Origin: Frankia casuarinae
GTDB lineage: Bacteria > Actinomycetota > Actinomycetes > Frankiales > Frankiaceae
Reading direction: 5' to 3'
DNA: 64,000 nt
Assembly: GCF_000013345.1 (NCBI RefSeq)
Contig: NC_007777.1
Location: 124,001-188,000 of the forward strand
Shown here: one piece after another, positions 29,065 to 36,041 of the stretch
Layout: every line of letters starts with the position of its first letter
Numbering within the stretch: the first letter of the stretch is position 1
Made by a program: the position numbers and the translations under genes
Notes under the pieces: model-generated
What the model was told of the DNA's origin: nothing
The model's database searches: none
The model's input: the letters and a program-made list of their open reading frames with translations, nothing else

Positions 29065-30531
29065 TCAGTTGGGCAGGAAGAACGCCGGCTCGTAGCCGGA
29101 CGCGGCGAGGTCTTCGTAGGTCTGGGTGGCGGGAACCCGATCCCACACGCCGCCGAGTAGCACCGCAAAGCCGGATGGCGCCGCCATGAAGAGGTGGAGT
29201 ATTGGCGGATTGACACGGCGCGCGATCTGCCGGCTCAGGTCGCGAACGGCCAACGCGACGGCATATGCGTGATCTCTGTCGGCGATGCTACTACCCGAGA
29301 TTCCGGAGGGCAGGCTGATCGTGATGATGGGTATATCGCGTCCAGTGCTAGCGATGTAGCTGGTGACGTCTGGGGTCAGGTCGGCGGAGATCGCGAGCGC
29401 GAGTGCGACCTCGCTGCCTGGCCGAAGTTCAGCGATCGATGACGAGAGGCAGATGGAAGCGGGCATGATCGTTCCGCCGGGTTTGAGCCACAGTTGGCCG
29501 TCCTTGGTCTTGGCGGGGATAAATCCGGCTGTCTCCTGGAACATGACGGCAGCGGTGAACCAGGTCGGCAGTCGCATGGTGCCGGTGATGAGGATGCGTT
29601 TCGCGCCGAGGCTGCGCAACGTCCGCTGAGCGTCGATGAGTTGTGGCCGAAGAACTGTTTCCCATTCCTTGGGGTTCTTGAGACCGCGTCGGCTGCGGGC
29701 CTCGCTTCCTCGGAATCGGTCCACCCAGTCGAGCGTCACGCGGGCGTCCGGGTTTGTGAAGCCTTCGTCGAGGGCGTTGATGGCAACCATGGTGAATGGC
29801 TCTTGCGCCCGGATGCCGAGGCGGTCGATGGCGGCCGCGATGTCGGCTGGTCGTTTCTGGCTGCGGCTGGTTTTGACCCACTCTCGAACTTCGGCGATTC
29901 CGAGCCGGTAGGCGACTTCGTCTGCTTGGACACCCGCCGCGTGGCTTATGTCTCGGATATGATAGTCGCGCCAGGCAGCTTCGGATGCGTCGGTGTGTAG
30001 CCGCAGGTTGGACAGGAATTCGTACAGCTCGTCGTCGGTGCAGTCGAGGTGACGGAGTAGGTTTCGACGTCCGGCCGCTGTAGCTGCATTAGTCGCGGTG
30101 CACAGCCGATCCGCCAAGTGATCATTGCGGTCTCGCAGGGTGAGCACCGGGTCGTCGGGGTGGATGGACCGATTCGTGACCAGGGTCAGCCTCGGGTGGG
30201 CACCGTCGACCCGCAGCTGCTGCGAGGTGCGGTAGAACCGCTGGAGAATGCTGGGGCCTCGCTTGCCCGACAGCGCGGTCAGCCACTCAATGGTCGCTGC
30301 TTTCTCGGCTGTGACGCTGGCCTTGACCTGCATGTAGTCGTCCGGCCCGTGGGCCTTCCCGATGACGACGTCGTCCACGTTGCCGGCCGTCACCGCCTCG
30401 ACAGTGACGGCGTTGGCGCCCGAGTGTGGCACAAGGGTGCGCAGCGCGGCGTGCCAGGCGACTGCGTACTGGAGGTCATCGCCGGTGACGCGTGCGCCGC
30501 TCGCGCTGGGCCTGCCGCTGTCGGCTGCCAT
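29065..30531 (-). CDS. cap4: CBASS effector: endonuclease-SAVED protein (Cap4)
   Basis: 488 residues. The N-terminal nuclease has VTGDDLQYAVAWHAALRTL, then NVDDVVIGKAHGPDDYMQVK with Asp53/54 and Q-x-K at 68-70, the PD-(D/E)xK core of Cap4. The C-terminal SAVED domain starts after WETVLRPQLIDAQRTLRSL and shows SEVALALAISADLTPDVTSY, then RRVNPPILHLFMAAPSGFAV and a YEDLAASGYEPAFFLPN end. Cap4 proteins bind a cyclic oligonucleotide with SAVED and then cut double-stranded DNA, killing the infected cell. It is last in the operon, 6 bp after cap6. Confidence 0.9.
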   Translation of the reverse strand: MAADSGRPSASGARVTGDDLQYAVAWHAALRTLVPHSGANAVTVEAVTAGNVDDVVIGKAHGPDDYMQVKASVTAEKAATIEWLTALSGKRGPSILQRFYRTSQQLRVDGAHPRLTLVTNRSIHPDDPVLTLRDRNDHLADRLCTATNAATAAGRRNLLRHLDCTDDELYEFLSNLRLHTDASEAAWRDYHIRDISHAAGVQADEVAYRLGIAEVREWVKTSRSQKRPADIAAAIDRLGIRAQEPFTMVAINALDEGFTNPDARVTLDWVDRFRGSEARSRRGLKNPKEWETVLRPQLIDAQRTLRSLGAKRILITGTMRLPTWFTAAVMFQETAGFIPAKTKDGQLWLKPGGTIMPASICLSSSIAELRPGSEVALALAISADLTPDVTSYIASTGRDIPIITISLPSGISGSSIADRDHAYAVALAVRDLSRQIARRVNPPILHLFMAAPSGFAVLLGGVWDRVPATQTYEDLAASGYEPAFFLPN

Positions 30532-30537
30532 GGCGCG

Positions 30538-31449
30538 TCAGTGGCGCGAGGTGAACGGGGGCGTGGGCGGGTTCGCCTTGACCTGGCTGATGATCATCTG
30601 TGCGGTGACAGGCTGGTCGGGGTAGGCGGCCAGGCAGGTGGAGGCAACGAGGCGGTCGGTGAGGTCGGAGTAGGTGAAGCCGTAGCCACGTCCATTCGGG
30701 CCAGTGAGCCGCACGAGAGTTGCGATCTCCCCCTCGCTGAGGGTGACGCCATCGAAGATCCTTGCGAGGACCGCGCCGCGTTGGCTGTCGTCTGGCCGGC
30801 TGAAGTCGAATTCGGCGGCGGCCCGGCGGCGGATGGCGGGATCGAGCGCGTCCCCACGGTTGGTACACATGATCACCAGAACAGCGAGCTCTTCCGCGGC
30901 GATCTGGCTAATACCGCGGATCAGCGCGTTCACGCCGGCCCGATCCTCGTGGTGCATCTGGCTGGCTTCGCGGGACTGTGCGAGGGCGTCGGCCTCGTCG
31001 ATCACCAGGATGAGTGGCCGGCGGCCACGGTTTGCTCGGGCTTCGGCAATGATCGTGTCGAACGCTGTCCCGATCAGACGGGTCATCTCGCCGACGATGC
31101 CACTCCCGCGGGTGCGCAAGCTGAGCCGTTTGACGCGCACGGTGATGTGATGCTCGCGAGCGATGGCGTCGGCGAAGGTCTCGGCGAGCGTCGTCTTTCC
31201 GGTTCCGACATCTCCGCTAAAAATGATCAAAGGTGGGCGGTGGGCCATCAGCCTCACGGCGGGCAGCACGGCCCCGTGCATGGCGGTGCTCCAGTCCTCC
31301 AACAGCGAGGGCTTGAGGATGACCTCCGCTTCCTTGAGGAGGCGGGTCTTGATGTGGTCGAGCCCGACCAGCGCCGTGTAGCGCCGGAGGGCGAGCGGGT
31401 CTGGGAGATCGAGGTCGTCGTCGAAGATCTCGGCGGGTGTTGTGCTCAT
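30538..31449 (-). CDS. cap6: CBASS TRIP13/Pch2-like AAA+ ATPase (Cap6)
   Basis: 303 residues from the ATG at 31447-31449, which overlaps the HORMA stop as ATGA; the 101 codons open upstream are shadow of the HORMA gene. Walker A FSGDVGTGKTTLAETFADA (near residues 78-96), Walker B RPLILVIDEADALAQSR (near 144-160), sensor 1 VLVIMCTNRGDALDPAI and Arg-finger-type RRRAAAEFDFSRPD. In type III CBASS this ATPase remodels the HORMA protein and so keeps the synthase silent without infection. Neighbour order and the tight coupling support that role here. Confidence 0.9.
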   Translation of the reverse strand: MSTTPAEIFDDDLDLPDPLALRRYTALVGLDHIKTRLLKEAEVILKPSLLEDWSTAMHGAVLPAVRLMAHRPPLIIFSGDVGTGKTTLAETFADAIAREHHITVRVKRLSLRTRGSGIVGEMTRLIGTAFDTIIAEARANRGRRPLILVIDEADALAQSREASQMHHEDRAGVNALIRGISQIAAEELAVLVIMCTNRGDALDPAIRRRAAAEFDFSRPDDSQRGAVLARIFDGVTLSEGEIATLVRLTGPNGRGYGFTYSDLTDRLVASTCLAAYPDQPVTAQMIISQVKANPPTPPFTSRH

Positions 31450-31955
31450 AGCGGGCGGTAGCTGCTCCTGGTGAACCCCGTCCCCTGGGCGGAGTAGGTG
31501 CGGTCGGTGGTGTGGAAGCCGCCGGAGTACCCCGGCGCCGCCGCCGGGGTCCGCACGATCGGCAGCGACTTCTCGATCGTGTCGCGGATCGCGGCGTCCA
31601 GGCGCCACCAGGCGGGTGAATGGATCAGGTAGCTGGTAAACGTGGCGTCGACGACGTCGGCGTGCCGGCACACGCCTCCGGCGCGGTCGTCGGTTGTGAG
31701 TGTGCCGTTGACGAAGACGTACTCCAGGGTCAGAATCCAGGCGCCGCGACATTGGAAGCCATAGATGACCTTGTCCACGTGGCCCCCGTGGGCCAAGGCT
31801 GTGGCTTCCGCTGCGAGGTCAATGATCTCTGTGTCGGACGGCTTGCCGTAGTACCGCTGGAGCTGGGCCAGGTCGGTAGCAATCTTGGATGCGACATACC
31901 GCGCCGAGGCGATGCTGAAGGTCTCGTTGGTGGTGAGCGTGGCGGTGATGGTCAT
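31446..31955 (-). CDS. cap7: CBASS HORMA-domain protein (Cap7)
   Basis: 169 residues from the ATG at 31953-31955, two bases after the synthase stop. Starts MTITATLTTNETFSIASARY, then VASKIATDLAQLQRYYGKPS with the N-terminal helices of bacterial HORMA proteins, IYGFQCRGAWILTLEYVFV and VDATFTSYLIHSPAWWRLD; the tail IVRTPAAAPGYSGGFHTTDR is flexible, like the closure/safety-belt region. Bacterial HORMA proteins bind peptide signals and activate the partner CD-NTase. Identification rests on sequence pattern and on position between the synthase and TRIP13 genes. Confidence 0.82.
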   Translation of the reverse strand: MTITATLTTNETFSIASARYVASKIATDLAQLQRYYGKPSDTEIIDLAAEATALAHGGHVDKVIYGFQCRGAWILTLEYVFVNGTLTTDDRAGGVCRHADVVDATFTSYLIHSPAWWRLDAAIRDTIEKSLPIVRTPAAAPGYSGGFHTTDRTYSAQGTGFTRSSYRPL

Positions 31956-31957
31956 AA

Positions 31958-32923
31958 TCAACCCCGGAACCGGTCGCCGAGGACGACCTGCCAGCACTCG
32001 ATGGCCTGGGCCCTCGTCGTGGCGTGCCGGGCTTCAGTGATCGCGTCCAGTGCCCGCTCGGCGGCCGTGACGATCCTCTGCTGGTCCTTCATCGTGTAGA
32101 GGCGTGCCGCGTTGTTCTCCGGGTTCACCGGGTCGAAGATCTCGATCACGTCGGTCCGCTGCCGTGGGAGGGCGTAGGCCGGGTAGTAGTCGGTGAAGGC
32201 GATTCGCTCGTTCAGTTCGGTCCGGACCACCAAGTCGAAGAAGCCGTCCAGGGCCGTGACGTAGTCACTGAACACGATCTTGTCTGTGTCGAGCAGGTGG
32301 GCGCACAGCAGCTCGACCATGAACGACTTGAAGCGGAAGTCCGCGTCTCGGTCTTTCTGCGCGTGGACCCACCACTTCACCAGCCGCACGACCTGCGCCC
32401 AGTCCGTAGGGCAGGCGCGCTTGCGGGCGCGGACGAAGTCGAGGTGGAGTCGCACACTGGTGAGCAGCCGGCGCCCATCGCTCTTGGAGACGAGGTAGCC
32501 CCGGTCGTCCGGATCGCCTTCGTACAGCACCGGGACGACGTCGACGTCGATGCCGCTGGACTTGAAGTGGATGTTGACGCAGTGGGTCGTCGCCTCGATC
32601 TGTGACGGGTCGATCAAGCCGCCGTATGCCTCCCGGAGCCGCTCCGCGAGCCAGTCCACCAGCTCCGCGCCGTCCTGCGGGGCTTCCGCCAGGCGGACGT
32701 ACACGGCGACGTCGTAGTCGAGGACGTTCCGAAGCGCGGTCCCCTTGGCGACCGAGCCCGCGTGAAGCATCTTCACCAGCGAGAAGTTTGGGTGCTTGGC
32801 GATATGCGCGTGCAGGCGCTCGCGGAGGTGGTTCACCTGCTTCCGATCCTCGTCCGCAGTCGCCTTCGGCAGGTTCACGACGCGTCCGGCAAACACCGCG
32901 AGATCGTCATGAGTGATCTTCAT
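31958..32923 (-). CDS. cdn: CD-NTase, cyclic oligonucleotide synthase of CBASS
   Basis: 321 residues, ATG at 32921-32923. The nucleotidyltransferase signature is intact: KMLHAGSVAKGTALRNVLDY then DVAVYV, giving Gly56-Ser57 and Asp69/Asp71, and the third acidic residue in SSGIDVDVVPVLYE (near 126-128). A C-terminal helical domain holds RLVKWWVHAQKDRDADFRFK and SFMVELLCAHLLDT. The enzyme should make a cyclic di- or trinucleotide when activated by the HORMA partner, feeding the Cap4 SAVED sensor; with Cap4, a trinucleotide is most likely (inference). It is first in a four-gene operon with spacings of 2, -4 and 6 bp. Confidence 0.93.
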   Translation of the reverse strand: MKITHDDLAVFAGRVVNLPKATADEDRKQVNHLRERLHAHIAKHPNFSLVKMLHAGSVAKGTALRNVLDYDVAVYVRLAEAPQDGAELVDWLAERLREAYGGLIDPSQIEATTHCVNIHFKSSGIDVDVVPVLYEGDPDDRGYLVSKSDGRRLLTSVRLHLDFVRARKRACPTDWAQVVRLVKWWVHAQKDRDADFRFKSFMVELLCAHLLDTDKIVFSDYVTALDGFFDLVVRTELNERIAFTDYYPAYALPRQRTDVIEIFDPVNPENNAARLYTMKDQQRIVTAAERALDAITEARHATTRAQAIECWQVVLGDRFRG

Positions 32924-33062
32924 GTCGTTCGGGTGCCCCCCTCCAGGAGTCGATCAAAGGGCGGCGCAACCGTACCACGGATGTTGACAAGGACAGCAAG
33001 CCTGGTCCAGGATGTTTGTATCAATCACATGATGTTGGCGTCACTCGCACACGGGGTCAAGG
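32924..33062. promoter_or_regulatory. Divergent control region of CBASS and its putative regulators
   Basis: 139 bp between two divergent starts. It contains TTGACA at 32984, the perfect palindrome CCTGGTCCAGG at 33001-33011 and, around it, the loosely mirrored arms TTGACAAGGACA (32984-32995) and TGTTTGTATCAA (33013-33024). A HTH repressor bound here could control both directions. Promoter positions are not certain. Confidence 0.5.
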
Positions 33063-33398
33063 ATGACAATCGAGCCCGCCTACCAGGAGTTCGGAGAGCG
33101 GCTAGCCCAGACACGTCGACATGCTTCGCTGACCCAGCGCGACGTCGCCGAGCGTTCAGGTATCAGCCGCCCGACTATCGCCAACATTGAGAAGGGGCGG
33201 CAGCGCCTGCTCTACCATCAGCTCCTCGACTTGGCGCACGCGATCGGGGTCGATCCACGCGACCTCCTGCCCGCCCCGCCGACACCGTCGCCGGCTCTCG
33301 CGCACCTCGATGACCTGGCGCCACCTGCTCATGTGCTTGACTGGGTCCGTCGGGGCGTAGATAGAACAGGCAGACAGGACCGTGGCGAGCAACGCTGA
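33063..33398 (+). CDS. HTH (XRE) regulator, CapH-like
   Basis: 111 residues. A complete XRE helix-turn-helix is visible in FGERLAQTRRHASLTQRDVA then ERSGISRPTIANIEKGRQRL and LLDLAHAIGVDPRDLLP. The C-terminal 30 residues are a short dimer or cleavage region. It is divergent from the CD-NTase gene and overlaps the ImmA/IrrE-type gene by 17 bp. CapH repressors of CBASS have the same size and the same partner, so I read it as the repressor of the operon. A plain toxin-antitoxin pair is the alternative. Confidence 0.82.
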   Translation: MTIEPAYQEFGERLAQTRRHASLTQRDVAERSGISRPTIANIEKGRQRLLYHQLLDLAHAIGVDPRDLLPAPPTPSPALAHLDDLAPPAHVLDWVRRGVDRTGRQDRGEQR

Positions 33399-33909
33399 GC
33401 GCGCAGCTCATGACCTCCTCGCCCGTCATGCCGTCGCCGCTCCACCCGTGCCAGTCGACAAGATCGCAGCGGCCGAGGGGATCTCCGTCGTTCAGGAACC
33501 GTTCCGCGACGACGAGGTCTCGGGCGTACTCCTCCGCGAGCCCGACCGGACGATGATCATCGTCAATGCGGCCAACGCTGTCGTCCGACAAAGATTCACT
33601 ATTGCCCATGAAATTGGACACTTCACGTTACATCGTGGAACTGTCTACCTAGACGGACGCGCCCGCGTGAACTTCCGGGATGGCCTGTCGTCTATGGCTA
33701 CAGACCAGGAAGAGATCGAGGCGAACTCATTCGCCGCAGCACTTCTCATGCCCACCAAATGGGTCAGAACAGCATTCGAGACCACAGTCCGAAACAGCCC
33801 GGTCGGCAGCGAGGAAGAGTTGGCCGGGCTGCTCGCTGGGCGCTTCGTCGTAAGCCGTCAAGCGATGCTCTTCAGGCTCATCTACCTCGGGCTTATTGCC
33901 GCACCTTAA
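33382..33909 (+). CDS. ImmA/IrrE-family metallopeptidase, CapP-like
   Basis: 175 residues. The zinc motif is RFTIAHEIGHFTLH (HEIGH at 76-80), and the third ligand is the Glu in EEIEANSFAAALLMP (near 113). In CapP, such a protease cleaves the HTH repressor CapH when DNA damage or infection is sensed, releasing CBASS expression. Here the gene overlaps the HTH gene, so they are translated together, and the pair faces the CBASS operon. The start overlapping in the HTH gene is the only ATG near the beginning of homology (NAERAAHDLLARHAV). Confidence 0.85.
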   Translation: MASNAERAAHDLLARHAVAAPPVPVDKIAAAEGISVVQEPFRDDEVSGVLLREPDRTMIIVNAANAVVRQRFTIAHEIGHFTLHRGTVYLDGRARVNFRDGLSSMATDQEEIEANSFAAALLMPTKWVRTAFETTVRNSPVGSEEELAGLLAGRFVVSRQAMLFRLIYLGLIAAP

Positions 33910-33960
33910 AGACATCCCAGCTTCCATAACTGGCCGGCAGCCCTACAGGGGAAGCTCGGC

Positions 33961-34005
33961 AGCGATGCCCGTGCCACCAGACCAGCTGCGGGCACGGGCA
34001 TCGCT
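33961..34005. terminator. Strong bidirectional hairpin
   Basis: AGCGATGCCCGTGCC (33961-33975) and GGCACGGGCATCGCT (33991-34005) form a perfect 15-bp stem with a 15-nt loop. It lies between the convergent metallopeptidase and SpdB-like genes and probably stops transcription from both. Confidence 0.7.
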
Positions 34006-34018
34006 CAGTCTCTGTCGA

Positions 34019-34840
34019 TCAGAATGCTTGCTGGGGCTCACCGCCGACTGACCTTGCATTGCCTTCGATCTGGGCGTGGATGTCGCTGCGTAGCTGCGCG
34101 ACCAGTCTGCGGGCAGTACCGGCGCCGACATGCAGCCGTTTACGCAGCGTCTCAGCGGAGATCGGGCGCTGGTGCTGCTGCCAGTGCAGCACGTCTTCGG
34201 CTCGCGCCCGGTGGAGCAGGTCCTGCTCCCGCGCACCCAGACCGTTCCGACAGGGTGTCTCGTCTGCCGAGAGCACTTCCGCCCTGCCATCCTGACCAGG
34301 CTGCGCGGGCACCGGTGGTTGGTCCATCAGCATCGACTCATACGAATCATCCGCGGTTCGTGAGGTCGGCAGGGGCGCGCGCGCCCCGGTAGTCTGCATG
34401 GCCTGAATCAGACCTGGGCCAACCTCGGCCCAGCCGATCATCAGAAGTGGGCCGACGGCGTCGAACGCGGCTTTGCCGTACTGGCCGGCAATCAGGGGCT
34501 CGGCGACGTTGAGAGCCAAGGTGACCAGACTGGCGAAGATGAGCAGGCGCCGGGCGGATCGCTGCACGTCGGCGGGGCCGCCGTACAGAGCCATCTGACG
34601 GGTACCCAGCAGCAGCCCGACAACGGACAAATCCACCGCGGGAGCTACCAAGGGGGCGATGAAAACCGGAACTCCCAAACGCAGGCCGAGGGCGAAAGAG
34701 TTCCCGAACCCGAACAGAAACGTCAATCCCACGACGATCCCGATCATTGTGGTCACGAGCTTCACGGCGTACGCGGGCCCAGCCGAGCCCGAGGAGTCCT
34801 CGCAGGGCGAGGCGGCTGAGGTTTCGCTCTGGCCGTTCAC
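34019..34840 (-). CDS. SpdB/DUF2637-like membrane protein of integrative elements
   Basis: 273 residues from the GTG at 34838-34840, with AGGGGTGG seven bases upstream. Transmembrane segments: AVKLVTTMIGIVVGLTFLFG, LGVPVFIAPLVAPAVDLSVV, LLIFASLVTLALNVAEPLIA and AAFDAVGPLLMIGWAEVGPG, the usual DUF2637/SpdB layout. The C-terminal part REQDLLHRARAEDVLHWQQH and ISAETLRKRLHVGAGTARRL is a winged-helix-like domain. These proteins help spread of actinomycete conjugative elements in the mycelium. A longer open frame upstream reaches back through attR (GGVEPPTFRFSG) and is an antisense tRNA artefact. Confidence 0.82.
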   Translation of the reverse strand: MNGQSETSAASPCEDSSGSAGPAYAVKLVTTMIGIVVGLTFLFGFGNSFALGLRLGVPVFIAPLVAPAVDLSVVGLLLGTRQMALYGGPADVQRSARRLLIFASLVTLALNVAEPLIAGQYGKAAFDAVGPLLMIGWAEVGPGLIQAMQTTGARAPLPTSRTADDSYESMLMDQPPVPAQPGQDGRAEVLSADETPCRNGLGAREQDLLHRARAEDVLHWQQHQRPISAETLRKRLHVGAGTARRLVAQLRSDIHAQIEGNARSVGGEPQQAF

Positions 34841-35153
34841 TGGGTACCACCCCTGACCGACAGCAATACGGCCATCCCGATCGGCCAGCCTGCGGCGGCG
34901 TTGCACCGAAGCCAGCCAGTGATCGCAGATGGCCGGCGGCTTGTCCCCGGCATCCGCAAAACCGATCTTCTTGGAGTGGGGGAGGACAGGGCAGTGAGTA
35001 GGACGGTGCCTCGTGCTGAGTTCGGGCTCGGGGCGGCCCCAGGCGACGTCGGAGGGGCACAGACACCGGCAAGTCGCGCGGACCCACACGGGCGTGGGGT
35101 CGAGCGGATGCGCTGCCGTGCGAGCCGCACCCTCGTCAAGGACGGGTCGAGGT
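34841..35153. other. Non-coding region before the right end of element 1
   Basis: Open frames exist but have no starts with ribosome sites and no domain character. It probably holds the promoter of the SpdB-like gene and decayed sequence. Confidence 0.4.
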
Positions 35154-35254
35154 GTAGCAACGGGTGTAGCAACGCCGGCGAACCGGCGCGTACGTCGGCG
35201 GCCTTCCACGGCCGAAAACGTACGTCCGCGGACGTCGAAATGACGGTCATTTCG
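35154..35254 (+). promoter_or_regulatory. Right-end arm region of element 1
   Basis: GTAGCAAC at 35154-35161 and 35166-35173 repeats the doubled motif near attL. Between it and the att core are two perfect palindromes: ACGTCCGCGGACGT (about 35223-35236) and the 19-bp CGAAATGACGGTCATTTCG (about 35236-35254). Such dense symmetry beside a core site fits recombinase or excisionase binding. Confidence 0.5.
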
Positions 35255-35308
35255 GCCTGAAAAGCGGAAGGTCGGCGGTTCGACCCCGCCCCTGCCCACC
35301 ACCTCTGA
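35255..35308 (+). repeat. attR core, copy of the tRNA-Phe 3' end
   Basis: Perfect 54-bp copy of 16139-16192. Without the 5' half of the tRNA it cannot fold as a tRNA and is not counted as an RNA gene. Confidence 0.93.
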
Positions 35309-36041
35309 TCAGGGGTTTTACCTCGCGACTGAGATCGTTTGAGGCCATTTGAAGATCGTTATGTAGCAACGTCTGTAGCAACGGCGACCGCAGTTAGACG
35401 GCGGACGGTCGCCCGCGCACCCCGCTGACCTGCACAGACACTTCCGACAGACCGTCCGCTTTGCGGCAAAACAGTCGAGCCAGCTCGATCGCCTCGGCAC
35501 CGCGCCCCATCGCATCCGGCGTCGCGCAAAAGCCCTGGTCAAGCGTTCGTCACGAGGCGCAGATCCGGCGCCGCACCGCTCTGAACGGGCCGTTGAAGCC
35601 TCATGACCTGCGATGTTCGCACTCGCGGTCCGGCGCGCCGCATCACTCCCGGATGGTCGTGGGCCGCTGCTACACCGGTAGCTACAGATGGGCCGGAGAA
35701 CCTGACGGAATCCGCTGATGTAGCCGTCTGACCTGCCCCGACTCGGGAAGCGTCGCGGCCGGACCGTCCGTTTCAACGGCGGACGGTCCAGGGAGCGCGT
35801 GCTGGTGTCAGATTGACACGCTGCTACCACACGAGTCCTCGTGATCTGACCGGAAATACCAACTGAACGTGGGCACGCTCGCGCCCGCCAGGGCACTTGG
35901 CCGCTGGTGCGCGCGACAGCGGCGGATCCCGTGGGCTGCCGGCTGGCCGTTCTGACGGTGAGCGGTGCTGGCGTGTCCGGTCGTCGCCCCGACAGAGCGG
36001 CCGTCAGGCCGCCGGGTCGGGCGTTCCGCTCGCGGCGGCCG
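35309..36041. other. Left end of element 2: arm motif and inverted repeats, no gene
   Basis: Doubled GTAGCAAC at 35363-35370 and 35375-35382. Inverted pairs of one 9-10-mer follow: CGGACGGTC at 35402-35410 with GACCGTCCG at 35450-35458, and GGACCGTCCG at 35761-35770 with CGGACGGTCC at 35780-35789 (9-nt loop, able to form a hairpin). Open frames on both strands are arginine/cysteine-rich and look non-coding; an integrase gene would be expected here but only unrecognisable sequence is present. Confidence 0.5.

Larger units (their letters stand above)
16139..35308. mobile_element. tRNA-Phe integrated element carrying antiviral genes (element 1)
   Basis: About 19.2 kb bounded by perfect 54-bp direct repeats. 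An integrase lies next to attL, transcribed towards it, and an SpdB/DUF2637-like transfer protein lies next to attR, as in actinomycete integrative and conjugative elements. No FtsK/Tra or replication gene is visible inside, so it is probably not self-transmissible now. Cargo: a nuclease-NACHT protein, a type III CBASS operon and its putative regulators. Four IS insertions or remnants interrupt it. Confidence 0.85.

Noticed and set aside
34841-35302. 5' extension of the SpdB-like gene through attR
   Set aside because: No ribosome site at the first ATG, and the beginning is antisense tRNA-Phe; the GTG at 34840 has a good site.
35255-35308. A second tRNA-Phe gene
   Set aside because: Only the 3' part from the anticodon stem onward is present, so no cloverleaf can form; it is the attR copy.
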